Shown here in pieces: positions 25,495 through 34,813 of a DNA stretch of 42,165 bases. The notes under the pieces were generated by a model. The model worked only from the letters and a program-made list of their open reading frames with translations. It was not told the origin of the DNA and made no database searches. The stretch covers positions 1 to 42,165 of the forward strand of contig JBFLXR010000018.1 in NCBI GenBank assembly GCA_040757065.1. The letters are read 5' to 3'. A program made the position numbers and the translations under genes. Position 1 is the stretch's first letter. Each line of letters opens with the position of its first letter. This stretch comes from JBFLXR01 sp040757065 (GTDB lineage Bacteria; Pseudomonadota; Gammaproteobacteria; Burkholderiales; Gallionellaceae).

Positions 25495-26823
25495 TTAGAC
25501 CGCGCAGTTCAGGATGATTTCCGCCGACAAACCACCTGTGGGTAAATTACAAAACACTAATTCTCCGCCCAGCCGCTTCACGATATTGCCGGTTATTGCC
25601 AAACCAAGCCCTGTGCCTTGTTTTTCGTTGTTCAGACGATAAAACGGTTTCAGCACATTCTCCAATTCGTGCTCGGGTATGCCCGGCCCATAGTCCCTGA
25701 CGCGTATCCGGCACTGTTTCCCCTCCTTCTCCAGCGACACTTCCGCACGCACGCCGTACTTAACTGCATTTTCGACCAGATTCAGCAAGGCACGCTGCAA
25801 GGCAAGCGGCCTAGTCATGGCGTAAGCAACCGTATCCTCCGTCATGTAGCGCACCGGTTGTCCTGCCTCTGCCGCATCGCTGCACACACTATCCAACAGC
25901 GATCCGATGTCTGTTTTTTGCAACGGCTCGCGCGACTCCAGACTACCGGCCAACAGCAACCCGTCGTCTAGCAGCTGCTGAATCGAGTTCAGGTCGTCTT
26001 CGAGCTTCGCTCTCAGATGCTCGTCCCCGACGATTTCTAGCCTGAGCTTCATTCTCGTCACCGGCGTTTGCAAATCGTGCGTAATCGCTGCCAGCATCCC
26101 CGTCCGTTCGCGCATGTCGTTCTGGATGCGGCTTTGCATTTGATTGAAAGCGTGAATGGTCGCTTTTAGTTCCGCCGTGCCTTTTTCGGGCAGCGAAGGT
26201 ATAGGCTGATTCAAATTCAGTCGGTTCGCCGCATCGGACAGCTTGCGCAGCGATTGCGTAGCCAGATATGACACCAACCAGGAAACCAGAAATATCCCGA
26301 AAAAGAAAATCATGCCGCCCTGCACCACGGCAGAGGAAACACGCTGGCTAGGCAATTTCGAACCGGCAAGTATCCACAGATAAGATGTACCATCGTTCAG
26401 CGTGAAATATATACGCTGACAAAACGGCGCTTCACGGTAACGCGCTTCGGTATCGTTCGGACAGGCTGCTTTGCCAATCGGCTCGGCATGCACTGTATGC
26501 GTACGGCCTACACCCTCTTTCAAGATGGACTCCATTTCGGTATCGACACTATCCGTCGGAAATGCAGGCAGCGCGGACAGTCGACTCACCCCCAGCCCCT
26601 TGAAGGCCTCTTCGGCTTCTATCCGGTACGCATCGGGCATACTTTCGAGACGGTCGATGAATGTATGAAGTGCCGCGGAGATTTGCCTCGAACGAGCATA
26701 GTAAATAATGTCCGACTGCAACGAACGCACGAAAAACATTGCAATCAGCGCGGACAGCGTCATACCGGCCAGCAGCACCATGAACAACTGGAAATGTGCC
26801 GAACGCAGCGTTTTCTTCGTCAT
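25495..26823 (-). CDS. Two-component sensor histidine kinase
   Basis: 442 residues. TM1 (about 12-32), a periplasmic sensor of about 130 residues, TM2 (about 165-187), HAMP (about 188-240), then HisKA with His249 in ITHDLQTPVTRMK and HATPase with NLVENAVKYG, DYGPGIP and GTGLGLAI. The periplasmic part contains two cysteines (121 and 135) that could pair. Signal and ligand are unknown. Its ATG overlaps the response-regulator stop (TAATG), so the two are made together. The HDLQTP box is the form seen in the EnvZ-like subgroup. Confidence 0.92.
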   Translation of the reverse strand: MTKKTLRSAHFQLFMVLLAGMTLSALIAMFFVRSLQSDIIYYARSRQISAALHTFIDRLESMPDAYRIEAEEAFKGLGVSRLSALPAFPTDSVDTEMESILKEGVGRTHTVHAEPIGKAACPNDTEARYREAPFCQRIYFTLNDGTSYLWILAGSKLPSQRVSSAVVQGGMIFFFGIFLVSWLVSYLATQSLRKLSDAANRLNLNQPIPSLPEKGTAELKATIHAFNQMQSRIQNDMRERTGMLAAITHDLQTPVTRMKLRLEIVGDEHLRAKLEDDLNSIQQLLDDGLLLAGSLESREPLQKTDIGSLLDSVCSDAAEAGQPVRYMTEDTVAYAMTRPLALQRALLNLVENAVKYGVRAEVSLEKEGKQCRIRVRDYGPGIPEHELENVLKPFYRLNNEKQGTGLGLAITGNIVKRLGGELVFCNLPTGGLSAEIILNCAV

Positions 26824-27539
26824 TATTTCGTCGCGTTCACGAGCAGCATATACCCCTCGTTGCGCAGGGTTTGAATCAGGCGGGGCGAACGCGGGTCGTC
26901 GGTCAGTTTTTTGCGCAGCCGGCTGATATGTAAACCGATTGAGCGGTCGAAAGGATCGGCTTCAATGCCGCGCGTAAGATTCAGCAACTGATCCCGGCTA
27001 ACCGGCCGGTTGGCATGTTTCAGCAAGGCATTCAGTATGCGAAATTCGCCCGCCGAAAGTGCCACTACGACGCCCTCCGAACTTTGCAATTGGCGCGTCA
27101 CGCAATTCAGTGTCCAGCCAGCAAAGCGCCAATGCTTATAACTTTCGTTCAGCGGCTCCTGCTTCCTTTCGCTACGGCGCAGCAAGTTGCGGATGCGCAC
27201 CAGCAATTCGCGCGGCTCGAACGGCTTGCAAAGATAATCGTCGGCTCCCATTTCGAGGCCGATAATGCGATCCAGCGCTGCGCCCCGCGCAGTCAGCATA
27301 ATAATGGGTAGATTACTGTTCGCACGCAAATTGCGACAAATCGTCAAGCCGTCCTCGCCGGGCAGTGCAATGTCGAGAATTAGCAAGTCGATTCGTTCTT
27401 GCTTCAGAATCGCACGCATTTCCGTTGCGCTCGGAGCCGTGCTGATTAACAAACCGTGTCCGCCAAGATAGCCGGACAGCAAGGACGAAATTTCGGGATC
27501 GTCGTCCACGATCAGAATGTGTTGTGCTTGGGCGTTCAT
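26823..27539 (-). CDS. OmpR-family response regulator
   Basis: 238 residues. The receiver domain (1-120) has acidic Asp12-14, phospho-acceptor Asp56 in LILDIALPGEDG, Thr83 and Lys105 in CKPFEPREL. The C-terminal winged helix (about 140-235) contains DPFDRSIGLHISRLRKKL and a final GYMLL. It works with the kinase downstream. It is divergent from the flagellin gene, with 221 bp between them. The target genes cannot be read from sequence. Confidence 0.93.
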   Translation of the reverse strand: MNAQAQHILIVDDDPEISSLLSGYLGGHGLLISTAPSATEMRAILKQERIDLLILDIALPGEDGLTICRNLRANSNLPIIMLTARGAALDRIIGLEMGADDYLCKPFEPRELLVRIRNLLRRSERKQEPLNESYKHWRFAGWTLNCVTRQLQSSEGVVVALSAGEFRILNALLKHANRPVSRDQLLNLTRGIEADPFDRSIGLHISRLRKKLTDDPRSPRLIQTLRNEGYMLLVNATK

Positions 27540-27582
27540 AATCGCAAAACCTTACTATGAAAATGGCTAAGTGCGAATACCC

Positions 27583-27618
27583 GTTACATTATTGTACATG
27601 CGCATACACATGGTTACA
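27583..27618. promoter_or_regulatory. GTTACA direct repeats in the response regulator/flagellin intergenic region
   Basis: GTTACA occurs at 27583-27588 and 27613-27618, 30 bp apart (about three helical turns), on either side of an ATGCGCAT palindrome. Direct repeats are the usual arrangement for OmpR-family sites, so autoregulation is possible. The hexamers are short and could be chance. Confidence 0.25.
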
Positions 27619-27672
27619 AAAAACAAGGGTTTAGACATATTGCAGACAGATTCGGGTGATTAAATGCCGAAA

Positions 27673-27693
27673 CCGGGACAAGTCGGGACAAGA
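27673..27693. repeat. Tandem 10-bp repeat upstream of flagellin
   Basis: CGGGACAAGT followed at once by CGGGACAAGA, two copies of a 10-bp unit one helical turn apart, about 70 bp upstream of the fliC start. It could be a binding site for a flagellar regulator or a slippage product. No clear sigma-28 or sigma-54 promoter was found near it. Confidence 0.45.
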
Positions 27694-27760
27694 AATGCAG
27701 CGACGCGGCTTGGAACGGAAATGCAGTTTACTCGAAAGCACCATTTTGGAGGGTGATATT

Positions 27761-28582
27761 ATGTCTCAATTCATTAATACCAACATCGCGGCCCTAAACG
27801 CACAACGCAACCTGAATGCATCGCAGTCCGCGCTGCAAACCTCGTTGCAACGTCTTTCCTCGGGTTTGCGCGTTAATTCCGCCAAGGACGACGCTTCCGG
27901 TCTGGCGGTAGCGACCGGTATGACATCCCAAATCAACGGCATGAACGTCGCCATGCGCAATGCCAACGATGCCATCTCGATGGCGCAGGTCGCGGAAGGT
28001 GCGATCGGAAAAATCACCGACAACTTGCAGCGAATGCGCGAACTCGCCATCCAAGGCGCCAACTCAACGGCTAATGGCGCAAATCTGCAGACGGAATTTT
28101 CCGCACTAAGCAGCGAAGTCGTCCGACTGGCATCGAGCACCACCTTCAACGGTCAATACATTCTGGCAGCCGGCGCCGGCACAATGACTTTCCAGATCGG
28201 CGCCAACAATACCGCAAACGACAGCATCTCCGTCACGACTACGCGGCTGGACACAGATACCAACATTGCCGGCTTGACGACCGGCAGCATTGCAACTGTT
28301 GCGGGTGCCAATGCCGTTATTAGCACCCTCGACAGTGCGCTTTCCACGGTCACGACCGAACGCGCCAATTACGGCGCCCTGCAAAACCGCTTCGAAGCCG
28401 TGATTAGCAATCTGCAAGTGGCATCGGAAAACCAAAGCGCCGCGCGCGCACGTATTATGGATGCCGATTTCGCCGCAGAAACTGCCTCGATGACGCGGGC
28501 GCAAATTTTGCAGCAAGCCGGCACCGCCATGCTGGCGCAAGCCAATCAATTACCGAACGGCGTGATGACCTTACTGCGTTAA
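27761..28582 (+). CDS. fliC: Flagellin
   Basis: 273 residues from the ATG at 27761, which follows GGAGGG; the frame open from 27656 has no flagellin features before MSQFINTNIAAL. The conserved N-terminal D0/D1 helices (through NAKDDASGLAVATGM-like sequence to about residue 140) and the C-terminal D1/D0 helices (RANYGALQNRFEAVISNLQV, QQAGTAMLAQANQLP) are complete. The central variable region is very short (about 60 residues), so the filament would be thin-surfaced, lacking D2/D3. It is a single-gene unit with its own terminator; no fliD, flaG or fliS is adjacent. Confidence 0.96.
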   Translation: MSQFINTNIAALNAQRNLNASQSALQTSLQRLSSGLRVNSAKDDASGLAVATGMTSQINGMNVAMRNANDAISMAQVAEGAIGKITDNLQRMRELAIQGANSTANGANLQTEFSALSSEVVRLASSTTFNGQYILAAGAGTMTFQIGANNTANDSISVTTTRLDTDTNIAGLTTGSIATVAGANAVISTLDSALSTVTTERANYGALQNRFEAVISNLQVASENQSAARARIMDADFAAETASMTRAQILQQAGTAMLAQANQLPNGVMTLLR

Positions 28583-28599
28583 TTCCTCGCCTCACCCGG

Positions 28600-28627
28600 C
28601 CGCCCAAGGTTTGGGCGGTCGGCTTTT
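28600..28627 (+). terminator. Rho-independent terminator of fliC
   Basis: A perfect 8-bp stem CCGCCCAA / TTGGGCGG with loop GGT at 28600-28618, followed shortly by TCGGCTTTT. It starts 17 bases after the flagellin stop codon. Confidence 0.9.
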
Positions 28628-28727
28628 ACCTGATGGGATGCCCACATTCCCAATACATCTCGACTTAACCGTTTCCCCGGTCTAAAATCGCGCCCTCTGC
28701 GTTTCCGGCGCTTCCCATCTCGTAGTT

Positions 28728-31055
28728 ATGCTTGCTCCCATCGAACACCGTATTGCCATCGACCTCAATGCACGCCCGCAACAGGTTGCCGCCGCCATAG
28801 CCTTGCTGGACGAGGGTGCGACCGTGCCGTTTATTGCCCGTTACCGCAAAGAAGCAACGGGAGGGCTGGACGATGTGCAGTTGCGCATGCTGGAAGAACG
28901 TTTACGCTATTTGCGCGAACTCGAAGCACGCCGCGCCAGCATAATCGCCTCCGTGGAAGAGCAAGGGAAAATGACGCCTGCCTTGCAGCAAGCACTTTTG
29001 TTTGCCGAAGATAAAACCCGGCTGGAAGATTTGTATCTGCCCTACAAACCCAAACGACGCACTAAAGCGCAAATAGCTGTCGAAGCCGGTTTGCAACCGC
29101 TGGCCGATGCCCTGCTCGGCAATCCGCAATGCGTTCCGGAAGTAGAGACACAAGCCTATCTCAAACCGGCATTCAGCACCGAAAACGGCGACAATCCCGG
29201 CGTACCCGATGTAAAGGCCGCGCTGGATGGCGCCCGCCAGATACTGATGGAGCGTTTTGCCGAAGATGCCGGTTTACTGCAGGCGCTTCGGGCTTATGTT
29301 CAAGATCATGGTGTGGTGGAATCGAAAGTCATTGAAGGCAAGGAGGATGCAGGTGCAAAATTCTCCGACTATTTCGACTGCGCCGAGCCGATTGCCTCCA
29401 TTCCCTCCCATCGCGCGCTGGCGCTCTTTCGCGGACGCCGCGAAGAATATCTGAATGTTCGCCTGCGGCTGGACAGCGAAACCGAGCCTTATCAATGGAA
29501 TCAGCCGCATAATCCTTGCGAAGCTAGAATTGCGTCGCACTTCGGCATCCGACAGGAGAATCGCCCAGCCGACAAGTGGCTGGCGGATACGGTACGCTGG
29601 GCATGGCGTGTCAAAATCGCCATGCACTTGGAAAACGAGTTGATGAGCGCCCTGCGCGAACGCGCCGAAGCCGAGGCTATACAGGTATTCGCCCGTAATC
29701 TGAACGACTTGCTTTTGGCTGCCCCGGCAGGCCCGCGCGCCACCATGGGACTTGATCCCGGATTGCGTACAGGTGTTAAAGTCGCAGTGGTGGATCAGAC
29801 CGGCAAGCTTCTGGATACTGCCGTCATCTACCCGCATGCCCCGCAAAATGACTGGCATGGCGCTATCCGAACCCTTGCGGCGCTCTCGCAAAAACACAGC
29901 GTTGCCCTGATCGCGATCGGCAACGGCACCGCCTCGCGCGAAACCGACAAATTGGCCCATGAGTTGATCCAAACCTACCCGGCGCTCAAGCTCAGCAAGG
30001 TGGTCGTATCGGAAGCAGGCGCCTCGGTATACTCTGCCTCGGAATTTGCCTCGCGCGAATTGCCGGAACTCGACGTCTCCTTGCGCGGCGCGGTTTCAAT
30101 TGCGCGGCGCTTGCAAGACCCGCTGGCCGAATTAGTCAAAATCGAACCGAAATCGATCGGTGTAGGGCAATACCAGCACGACGTCAGCCAAACCCGGCTT
30201 GCGCGCTCGCTGGATGCCGTAGTGGAGGACTGCGTCAATGCCGTCGGCGTGGACGTCAACACAGCATCCGTCCCCCTGCTCGCCCGCGTGTCGGGCCTCA
30301 ATCAGAGCGTAGCGCAAAGCATTGTGGCATACCGCGATCTACATGGCATGTTCGCTACGCGCAAAGACCTGCTAAACGTCCCCCGACTGGGCGAAAAAAC
30401 TTTCGAACAAGCCGCCGGCTTCCTGCGCATTATGGGCGGCCTCAATCCGCTGGATGCCTCGGCAGTACACCCTGAGTCCTATCCAGTTGTCGAACGCATT
30501 TTGGCAGACCTAAAAGCCGATCTGAAAAACCTGATCGGCAAACACGACTTGCTCGCCTCGCTGAATCCGGCCAAATATGCCGACGAACGCTTCGGCATCC
30601 CGACCATCAGCGACATTCTGAAAGAATTGGATAAACCGGGACGCGACCCGCGCCCGGAATTCAAGACCGCCGCCTTCAAAGACGGCGTCGAATCCCTGAA
30701 AGACCTACAACCCGGCATGCTTCTAGAGGGCGTTGTCACCAATGTTGCGGCATTCGGTGCATTCGTCGACATCGGCGTGCATCAGGACGGTCTGGTGCAT
30801 ATTTCCGCCTTGGCGGATCGCTTTGTCAAAGACCCGCACACGGTCGTCAAAGCCGGACAAGTGGTCAAAGTTAAAGTGCTGGAAGTGGATGAAAAACGCA
30901 AGCGTATTTCGCTGACTATGCGCCTGTCTGAAGCCGCCCCCCAAACGCCGGAAAAAGGATTGCACGAGAAGAAGCATAAACCGAGCATAAGAAAATCGGA
31001 TGCCCCCCAATTGAACACCGCGATGGCGGAAGCCTGGGCAAAGTTGAAGCGTTAG
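28728..31055 (+). CDS. tex: Tex family RNA-binding protein (S1 domain)
   Basis: 775 residues, full length. N-terminal Tex domain (VPFIARYRKEATGGLDD), YqgF/RNase H-like domain from about residue 340 (GLDPGLRTGVKVAVVD), helix-hairpin-helix repeats (about 500-570; NVPRLGEKTFEQAAGFLRIM) and a C-terminal S1 RNA-binding domain (about 662-730; GVVTNVAAFGAFVDIGVHQD). Tex binds nucleic acid in the cytoplasm and affects transcription and stress tolerance in several bacteria. No strong ribosome site is seen before the ATG. The stop overlaps the convergent GT2 gene by 4 bp. A decayed copy of its HhH-coding part lies at 39001-39120. Confidence 0.95.
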   Translation: MLAPIEHRIAIDLNARPQQVAAAIALLDEGATVPFIARYRKEATGGLDDVQLRMLEERLRYLRELEARRASIIASVEEQGKMTPALQQALLFAEDKTRLEDLYLPYKPKRRTKAQIAVEAGLQPLADALLGNPQCVPEVETQAYLKPAFSTENGDNPGVPDVKAALDGARQILMERFAEDAGLLQALRAYVQDHGVVESKVIEGKEDAGAKFSDYFDCAEPIASIPSHRALALFRGRREEYLNVRLRLDSETEPYQWNQPHNPCEARIASHFGIRQENRPADKWLADTVRWAWRVKIAMHLENELMSALRERAEAEAIQVFARNLNDLLLAAPAGPRATMGLDPGLRTGVKVAVVDQTGKLLDTAVIYPHAPQNDWHGAIRTLAALSQKHSVALIAIGNGTASRETDKLAHELIQTYPALKLSKVVVSEAGASVYSASEFASRELPELDVSLRGAVSIARRLQDPLAELVKIEPKSIGVGQYQHDVSQTRLARSLDAVVEDCVNAVGVDVNTASVPLLARVSGLNQSVAQSIVAYRDLHGMFATRKDLLNVPRLGEKTFEQAAGFLRIMGGLNPLDASAVHPESYPVVERILADLKADLKNLIGKHDLLASLNPAKYADERFGIPTISDILKELDKPGRDPRPEFKTAAFKDGVESLKDLQPGMLLEGVVTNVAAFGAFVDIGVHQDGLVHISALADRFVKDPHTVVKAGQVVKVKVLEVDEKRKRISLTMRLSEAAPQTPEKGLHEKKHKPSIRKSDAPQLNTAMAEAWAKLKR

Positions 31056-31921
31056 CGCGTCCTGCTCCAATGTGGCGGGAGCCCTCGCAGCGCCCGCCCA
31101 ATATCCAGCAAACGCCGGGTATTCGCCTCGCCTATTAGTCTCCACAAAGCCAATCTTAACCAGACTCGTAAGCTTGCGAAAATCCAGTTTAATGGCGGCG
31201 AAGTAATGCCATGGATCTTTTGTGCCTTACGCACTTCGTCCAATTGTCTTTTCGAATGTTCCGGATTGCTGCTGATTCCCCCGACCTGCATAGCCACCAT
31301 CACAACGTCTGGCACAAACCGCGCCTGATTGTGCAGCAGTTCACGCAGCAAGAATTCATAGTCACCTGCAATTCGGAATGCCGGATCGAATAAACCGTTC
31401 GTTTCAAATAAATCTCTACGGTGCATCGTCGCCGGATGCGGAACGCACATTTGACCACGAAATCGTTTCTGAAGATTTTCCCAGGGTTCGCCCAAACGAT
31501 AAAGTTCATCACCTGCTGTATTTATCAGTGCAATCTGGCCATAGGCAATCCGTATTTGATCCGGCAAATCGGCCAGTGCCGATTTCATTTTGGCAAGAAC
31601 GTCCGGTGAATATAAATAATCGTCGGCACCAATAAAGCATAGCCAGCGCCCAGTCGCTTTTTTAACACCTTTATTCCAGGCATCATAAATACCTTGATCA
31701 GGCTCAGACACCCAGTAAGTAATAATGTCTATATTGTTCTGCAAAGCTTGCACAGTCTGATCTGTCGATCCACCATCAATGACAATCAGCTCAAAATCCT
31801 GGTTACTCTGTGTACGTATTGAATCGAGTAACCGCTGTACAGTAGTTGCTGCGTTATAAGTCGCAATAATGATTGAAATGGAGGGGGCAGTCATTTCTGC
31901 AACGGACGAAGCCTTAAGCAT
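31052..31921 (-). CDS. Family 2 glycosyltransferase
   Basis: 289 residues. The GT-A fold shows SIIIATYNAATTVQRLLDSI at the N-terminus, then VIDGGSTDQT, and the SEPDQGIYDAWNKG and GADDYLYSP segments that contain the metal-binding DxD-like site. This subtype is common in O-antigen and capsule clusters and adds a sugar from a nucleotide donor to a lipid-linked unit at the inner membrane. Donor and acceptor are unknown. The first ATG (31921) overlaps the upstream GT gene by 8 bp; an ATG at 31894 is also possible. It is the last gene of the polysaccharide cluster and meets tex tail to tail. Confidence 0.88.
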   Translation of the reverse strand: MLKASSVAEMTAPSISIIIATYNAATTVQRLLDSIRTQSNQDFELIVIDGGSTDQTVQALQNNIDIITYWVSEPDQGIYDAWNKGVKKATGRWLCFIGADDYLYSPDVLAKMKSALADLPDQIRIAYGQIALINTAGDELYRLGEPWENLQKRFRGQMCVPHPATMHRRDLFETNGLFDPAFRIAGDYEFLLRELLHNQARFVPDVVMVAMQVGGISSNPEHSKRQLDEVRKAQKIHGITSPPLNWIFASLRVWLRLALWRLIGEANTRRLLDIGRALRGLPPHWSRTR

Positions 31922-33077
31922 TTAAAGTCGCCAGTACAATTTTTGCGTAACGCGACGCAAACTCTTTTATTTTCTCAGCATGTAATTCTTGCGCGGCCCT
32001 TTGATGATTCGACTCTTGTGACGAATCGAAATTTCGCAATGCAGACTGCATAGAGTCAGCCAATGCCTCTGCATTCTGCGGAGAAAAATAATAAGCACGC
32101 TGGGGATTTTGTTCCCGATGCACAGCAATATCGGAAAGAATCACTTGTTTTCCTAGCGATTTAGCCTCTTCCACTGTTGTACTCCAGCCCTCAAACAAGG
32201 AAGGATTAATGATCGCGACCGCTCGATCCATCAGCGTATGAATATGATCATAAGGCACTACACCTAGGATCCTAAACTGATCGGCAACACCTTGTTGCTG
32301 CAAATACCCTTCAAACTCCTGAAAATACAGTGGATTGCGATGATCCACAGTATTGCCGGTAGAAATCACCTCCAGACGTACGCCGTGTTTTTTCAACACC
32401 GCCAAGGCATCAACTATGATGCGGTGATTTTTATGTGCCCAAAATTGATTTGGGACATAAAAGAAATCCCCATTTATCTCATACTGCCTCAGTACCCGAT
32501 TCGCCTCTTCTTCCAACGGTGTTTTGATGCCTTGAACCACGAACTGCAAAACCGCCGTTTGCGCTTCACGCCCCGGGAACATTTTCAGAAAATCCTTCCG
32601 TGCGTCTTCGCTGCTCAAAATCACTGTATTTGATAACCGCACCATATCCCGCAACTCCTGATTGCGAATGCGCAAATCCGCTTCAGTAAAAAAATCAGGA
32701 TAATGTACATGCTGGAAATCTGGGTACCAGGCAATACTGCGAATTTTAGAATGTTTGCCTAACCCCATGTAGTGCGACAGAACTCCAATACGGTTACTCG
32801 ATAGTATAAAGTTGAGCACCCAATCCCGCCGAGCAATTTTATTGACCACCTTACGAATCAGCCATTGCACGGAACCTCTGTCGAGCACTGAAGTACGGAC
32901 AACTTCCATAGGTGGAAATGATGAAAACCATTCGCTATCGGCTGTTCTTCCTACAAAAAGAACTGGTTGCAACGAATGCTCATGCTGACTAACCGCAGAC
33001 AGCAAATTTCTGAAATAGTTGAGCCCCCCCAGCCATCCCGCTCCAGAGCGATCCCAGACAAAAGCAATACGGATCAT
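31914..33077 (-). CDS. Family 4-type glycosyltransferase (GT-B fold)
   Basis: 387 residues. The N-terminal half begins IRIAFVWDRSGAGWLGGLNY (glycine loop). The C-terminal Glycos_transf_1 half includes FYVPNQFWAHKNHRIIVDAL and the NPSLFEGWSTTVEEAKSLGK motif with the E-x7-E-type nucleotide-sugar site. It is cytoplasmic or peripheral in the membrane and predicted to add a sugar to the repeat unit; specificity is unknown. It starts in an ATGA overlap with the epimerase gene. Confidence 0.88.
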   Translation of the reverse strand: MIRIAFVWDRSGAGWLGGLNYFRNLLSAVSQHEHSLQPVLFVGRTADSEWFSSFPPMEVVRTSVLDRGSVQWLIRKVVNKIARRDWVLNFILSSNRIGVLSHYMGLGKHSKIRSIAWYPDFQHVHYPDFFTEADLRIRNQELRDMVRLSNTVILSSEDARKDFLKMFPGREAQTAVLQFVVQGIKTPLEEEANRVLRQYEINGDFFYVPNQFWAHKNHRIIVDALAVLKKHGVRLEVISTGNTVDHRNPLYFQEFEGYLQQQGVADQFRILGVVPYDHIHTLMDRAVAIINPSLFEGWSTTVEEAKSLGKQVILSDIAVHREQNPQRAYYFSPQNAEALADSMQSALRNFDSSQESNHQRAAQELHAEKIKEFASRYAKIVLATLNA

Positions 33078-33994
33078 AGAGCCATCCTAAACCAATCAGC
33101 ATATTCTCGAACACCGTCATTCAGCTGAACGAGAGGCTTCCAACCAAGAGCGTGCGCAAGATGGACATCCGCGACATAACCGATAGGATCACCCTTCTTA
33201 GCTTTCCCGGTAAATTCCGGTTGAATCGGGGAATTCAGATAGCCAAATAGCAAATTCAATATATCCTGAATTTTTACTCCGTTGCCACTGCCGCCGTTAT
33301 ATACAGCATATCCTCGAGTCTTATCCACCAATAAGGTTTCAACCAACGTCGCCACATCGGCAACATGAATCCAATCCCGTACTTCTTGACCGGTTCCGAA
33401 AAACTGTCTATCCCCGGCTTTGGCTTTCACGCAGGCGTCCCATAGCAATTGTTTTCTTAAACCCTTGCCGTAAACCGAAAACAACCTCACTACCGATACA
33501 TCGAGCAAAAAATGGGTTGCGTAGGACTGACACAGCTCTTCAGCAATTTTTTTGTGCATTCCATAGGGCGAAACGGGTTGGCAGTCCGTACTCTCCTTGA
33601 TGGGGAGCGATGCAACATGCCCATAGACGCCGGCAGTGGATAAGAAGATAGTTTTTACCGGACAAGAGCGGGTTCGTGCGAACTCAAGCACATGGATTGT
33701 GGTTGAAACACTGCGCTCAAAATCTTGCAGCGGATACTCAAATGAGAAACCCACAGATCCGCTTCCAGCACAATGCACTATATGCGTTATGCACTCATGC
33801 CCAAAATTTGTTTCCAATCCCTCAAGATCGACTTCGGAGGCTGCCCAGCGGTCAATACCCCATTCATGGCACGTATCCGTCGACCATTGACCATGACCTA
33901 TTCCAAGCACCGTCCATCCAGCCAACTTTAGATGCCTTGCAATATGGCGACCTATAAAACCATGAGCACCTGTAATCAGTACCGTGTTCGACAT
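33074..33994 (-). CDS. NAD-dependent epimerase/dehydratase (extended SDR)
   Basis: 306 residues. Rossmann motif TGAHGFIGRHIA (8-19), STAGVYG for the catalytic Ser/Thr and YGMHK for Tyr-x3-Lys, then RLFSVYGKG and a RDWIHVADVA segment, all standard for nucleotide-sugar epimerases of the GalE/RmlD-like superfamily. The exact sugar is not determined; it is not Gmd or Fcl, which are encoded separately in the same cluster. It follows the methyltransferase with no gap. Confidence 0.87.
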   Translation of the reverse strand: MSNTVLITGAHGFIGRHIARHLKLAGWTVLGIGHGQWSTDTCHEWGIDRWAASEVDLEGLETNFGHECITHIVHCAGSGSVGFSFEYPLQDFERSVSTTIHVLEFARTRSCPVKTIFLSTAGVYGHVASLPIKESTDCQPVSPYGMHKKIAEELCQSYATHFLLDVSVVRLFSVYGKGLRKQLLWDACVKAKAGDRQFFGTGQEVRDWIHVADVATLVETLLVDKTRGYAVYNGGSGNGVKIQDILNLLFGYLNSPIQPEFTGKAKKGDPIGYVADVHLAHALGWKPLVQLNDGVREYADWFRMAL

Positions 33995-34813
33995 TTATAT
34001 CTTCACCCCTACAAATGTATAAAGTCGACCCGGAGTGGTCATTAAATGCCCTTTAATTCCCAATACAAAATCTGGTAATTTGCGTAGTAAGGAAATATGG
34101 AATTTATCTGCCCATACAGCCTTTACCGAGGCTTGTGTGGACGGGAATAAATTGATGTCTGACTGCATCGGATTAAAAACATGCTGCAAATCGATACCTG
34201 CTCGCTGAATAGCCTCACAATACTGCTCCAGCGTGAAGGCATTTTCCCCGCCATATAATTTGTGAAGTGGATGTGCCTGCAAAAACAATGGCAGATCCTC
34301 CGCCTTTGAAATCACATGCTCTCGCGTGGCAATTAGCATGCCTCCTTTTTTCAATACCCGACCTATTTCAGCGCAAAGTTGATTCAAGTCACGTGCATGA
34401 TGTAAAACCTGCCGGCAATGCACCAAATCAAAACTGGAATCCGGGAATGGCAACGCCTCACCAAATTCCGATACGATATTGATTTCTACTCCACCTGCAC
34501 GCGCCAACTCCTGAATTGCACCACGACCAACAACAGGACTAGGATCTGGTTCAAGCGCAGTTACCGACCAACCATCTTTTGCCAATGCATAGGAAGAAAT
34601 TCCCCGTCCTGCGCCAATATCCAATGCGGAACGCGCGTTGCCTGCTTGTCCGATCAAGGACTGCACAGCACCCCACTCTGTGCTATCGTGATACCGGTTC
34701 GCAGCTTCGATTATAGGATCGTCATAGTAACAAAACCGAACCAGATCCTGCTCTTCCGGTTGGTGCCGCAACCATTCAACGGCCTGCTCCCAACTAGCGA
34801 ACTTATCGCTCAT
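33995..34813 (-). CDS. Class I SAM-dependent methyltransferase
   Basis: 272 residues. Motif I is ALDIGAGRGISSYAL, motif II is at VTALEPDPSP, and HCRQVLHHARDLNQLC and RVLKKGGMLIATREH are the later motifs of the UbiE/Methyltransf_11 group. The C-terminal part (about 180-272) is family-specific and not recognised. In a polysaccharide cluster such enzymes often methylate a sugar hydroxyl or carboxyl group; the target here is inferred only. It overlaps the acyltransferase gene by 11 bp. Confidence 0.85.
   Translation of the reverse strand: MSDKFASWEQAVEWLRHQPEEQDLVRFCYYDDPIIEAANRYHDSTEWGAVQSLIGQAGNARSALDIGAGRGISSYALAKDGWSVTALEPDPSPVVGRGAIQELARAGGVEINIVSEFGEALPFPDSSFDLVHCRQVLHHARDLNQLCAEIGRVLKKGGMLIATREHVISKAEDLPLFLQAHPLHKLYGGENAFTLEQYCEAIQRAGIDLQHVFNPMQSDINLFPSTQASVKAVWADKFHISLLRKLPDFVLGIKGHLMTTPGRLYTFVGVKI

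Noticed and set aside
27708..27725. TGGAACG-N4-TGCA before fliC as a sigma-54 promoter
   Set aside because: The GG and GC elements are 9 bases apart rather than 10, and the first element differs from TGGCACG.
27656..27760. Extended N-terminus of flagellin
   Set aside because: Flagellins begin at the MSQFINTN-type sequence; that ATG has the GGAGGG site, and the extension has no family match.
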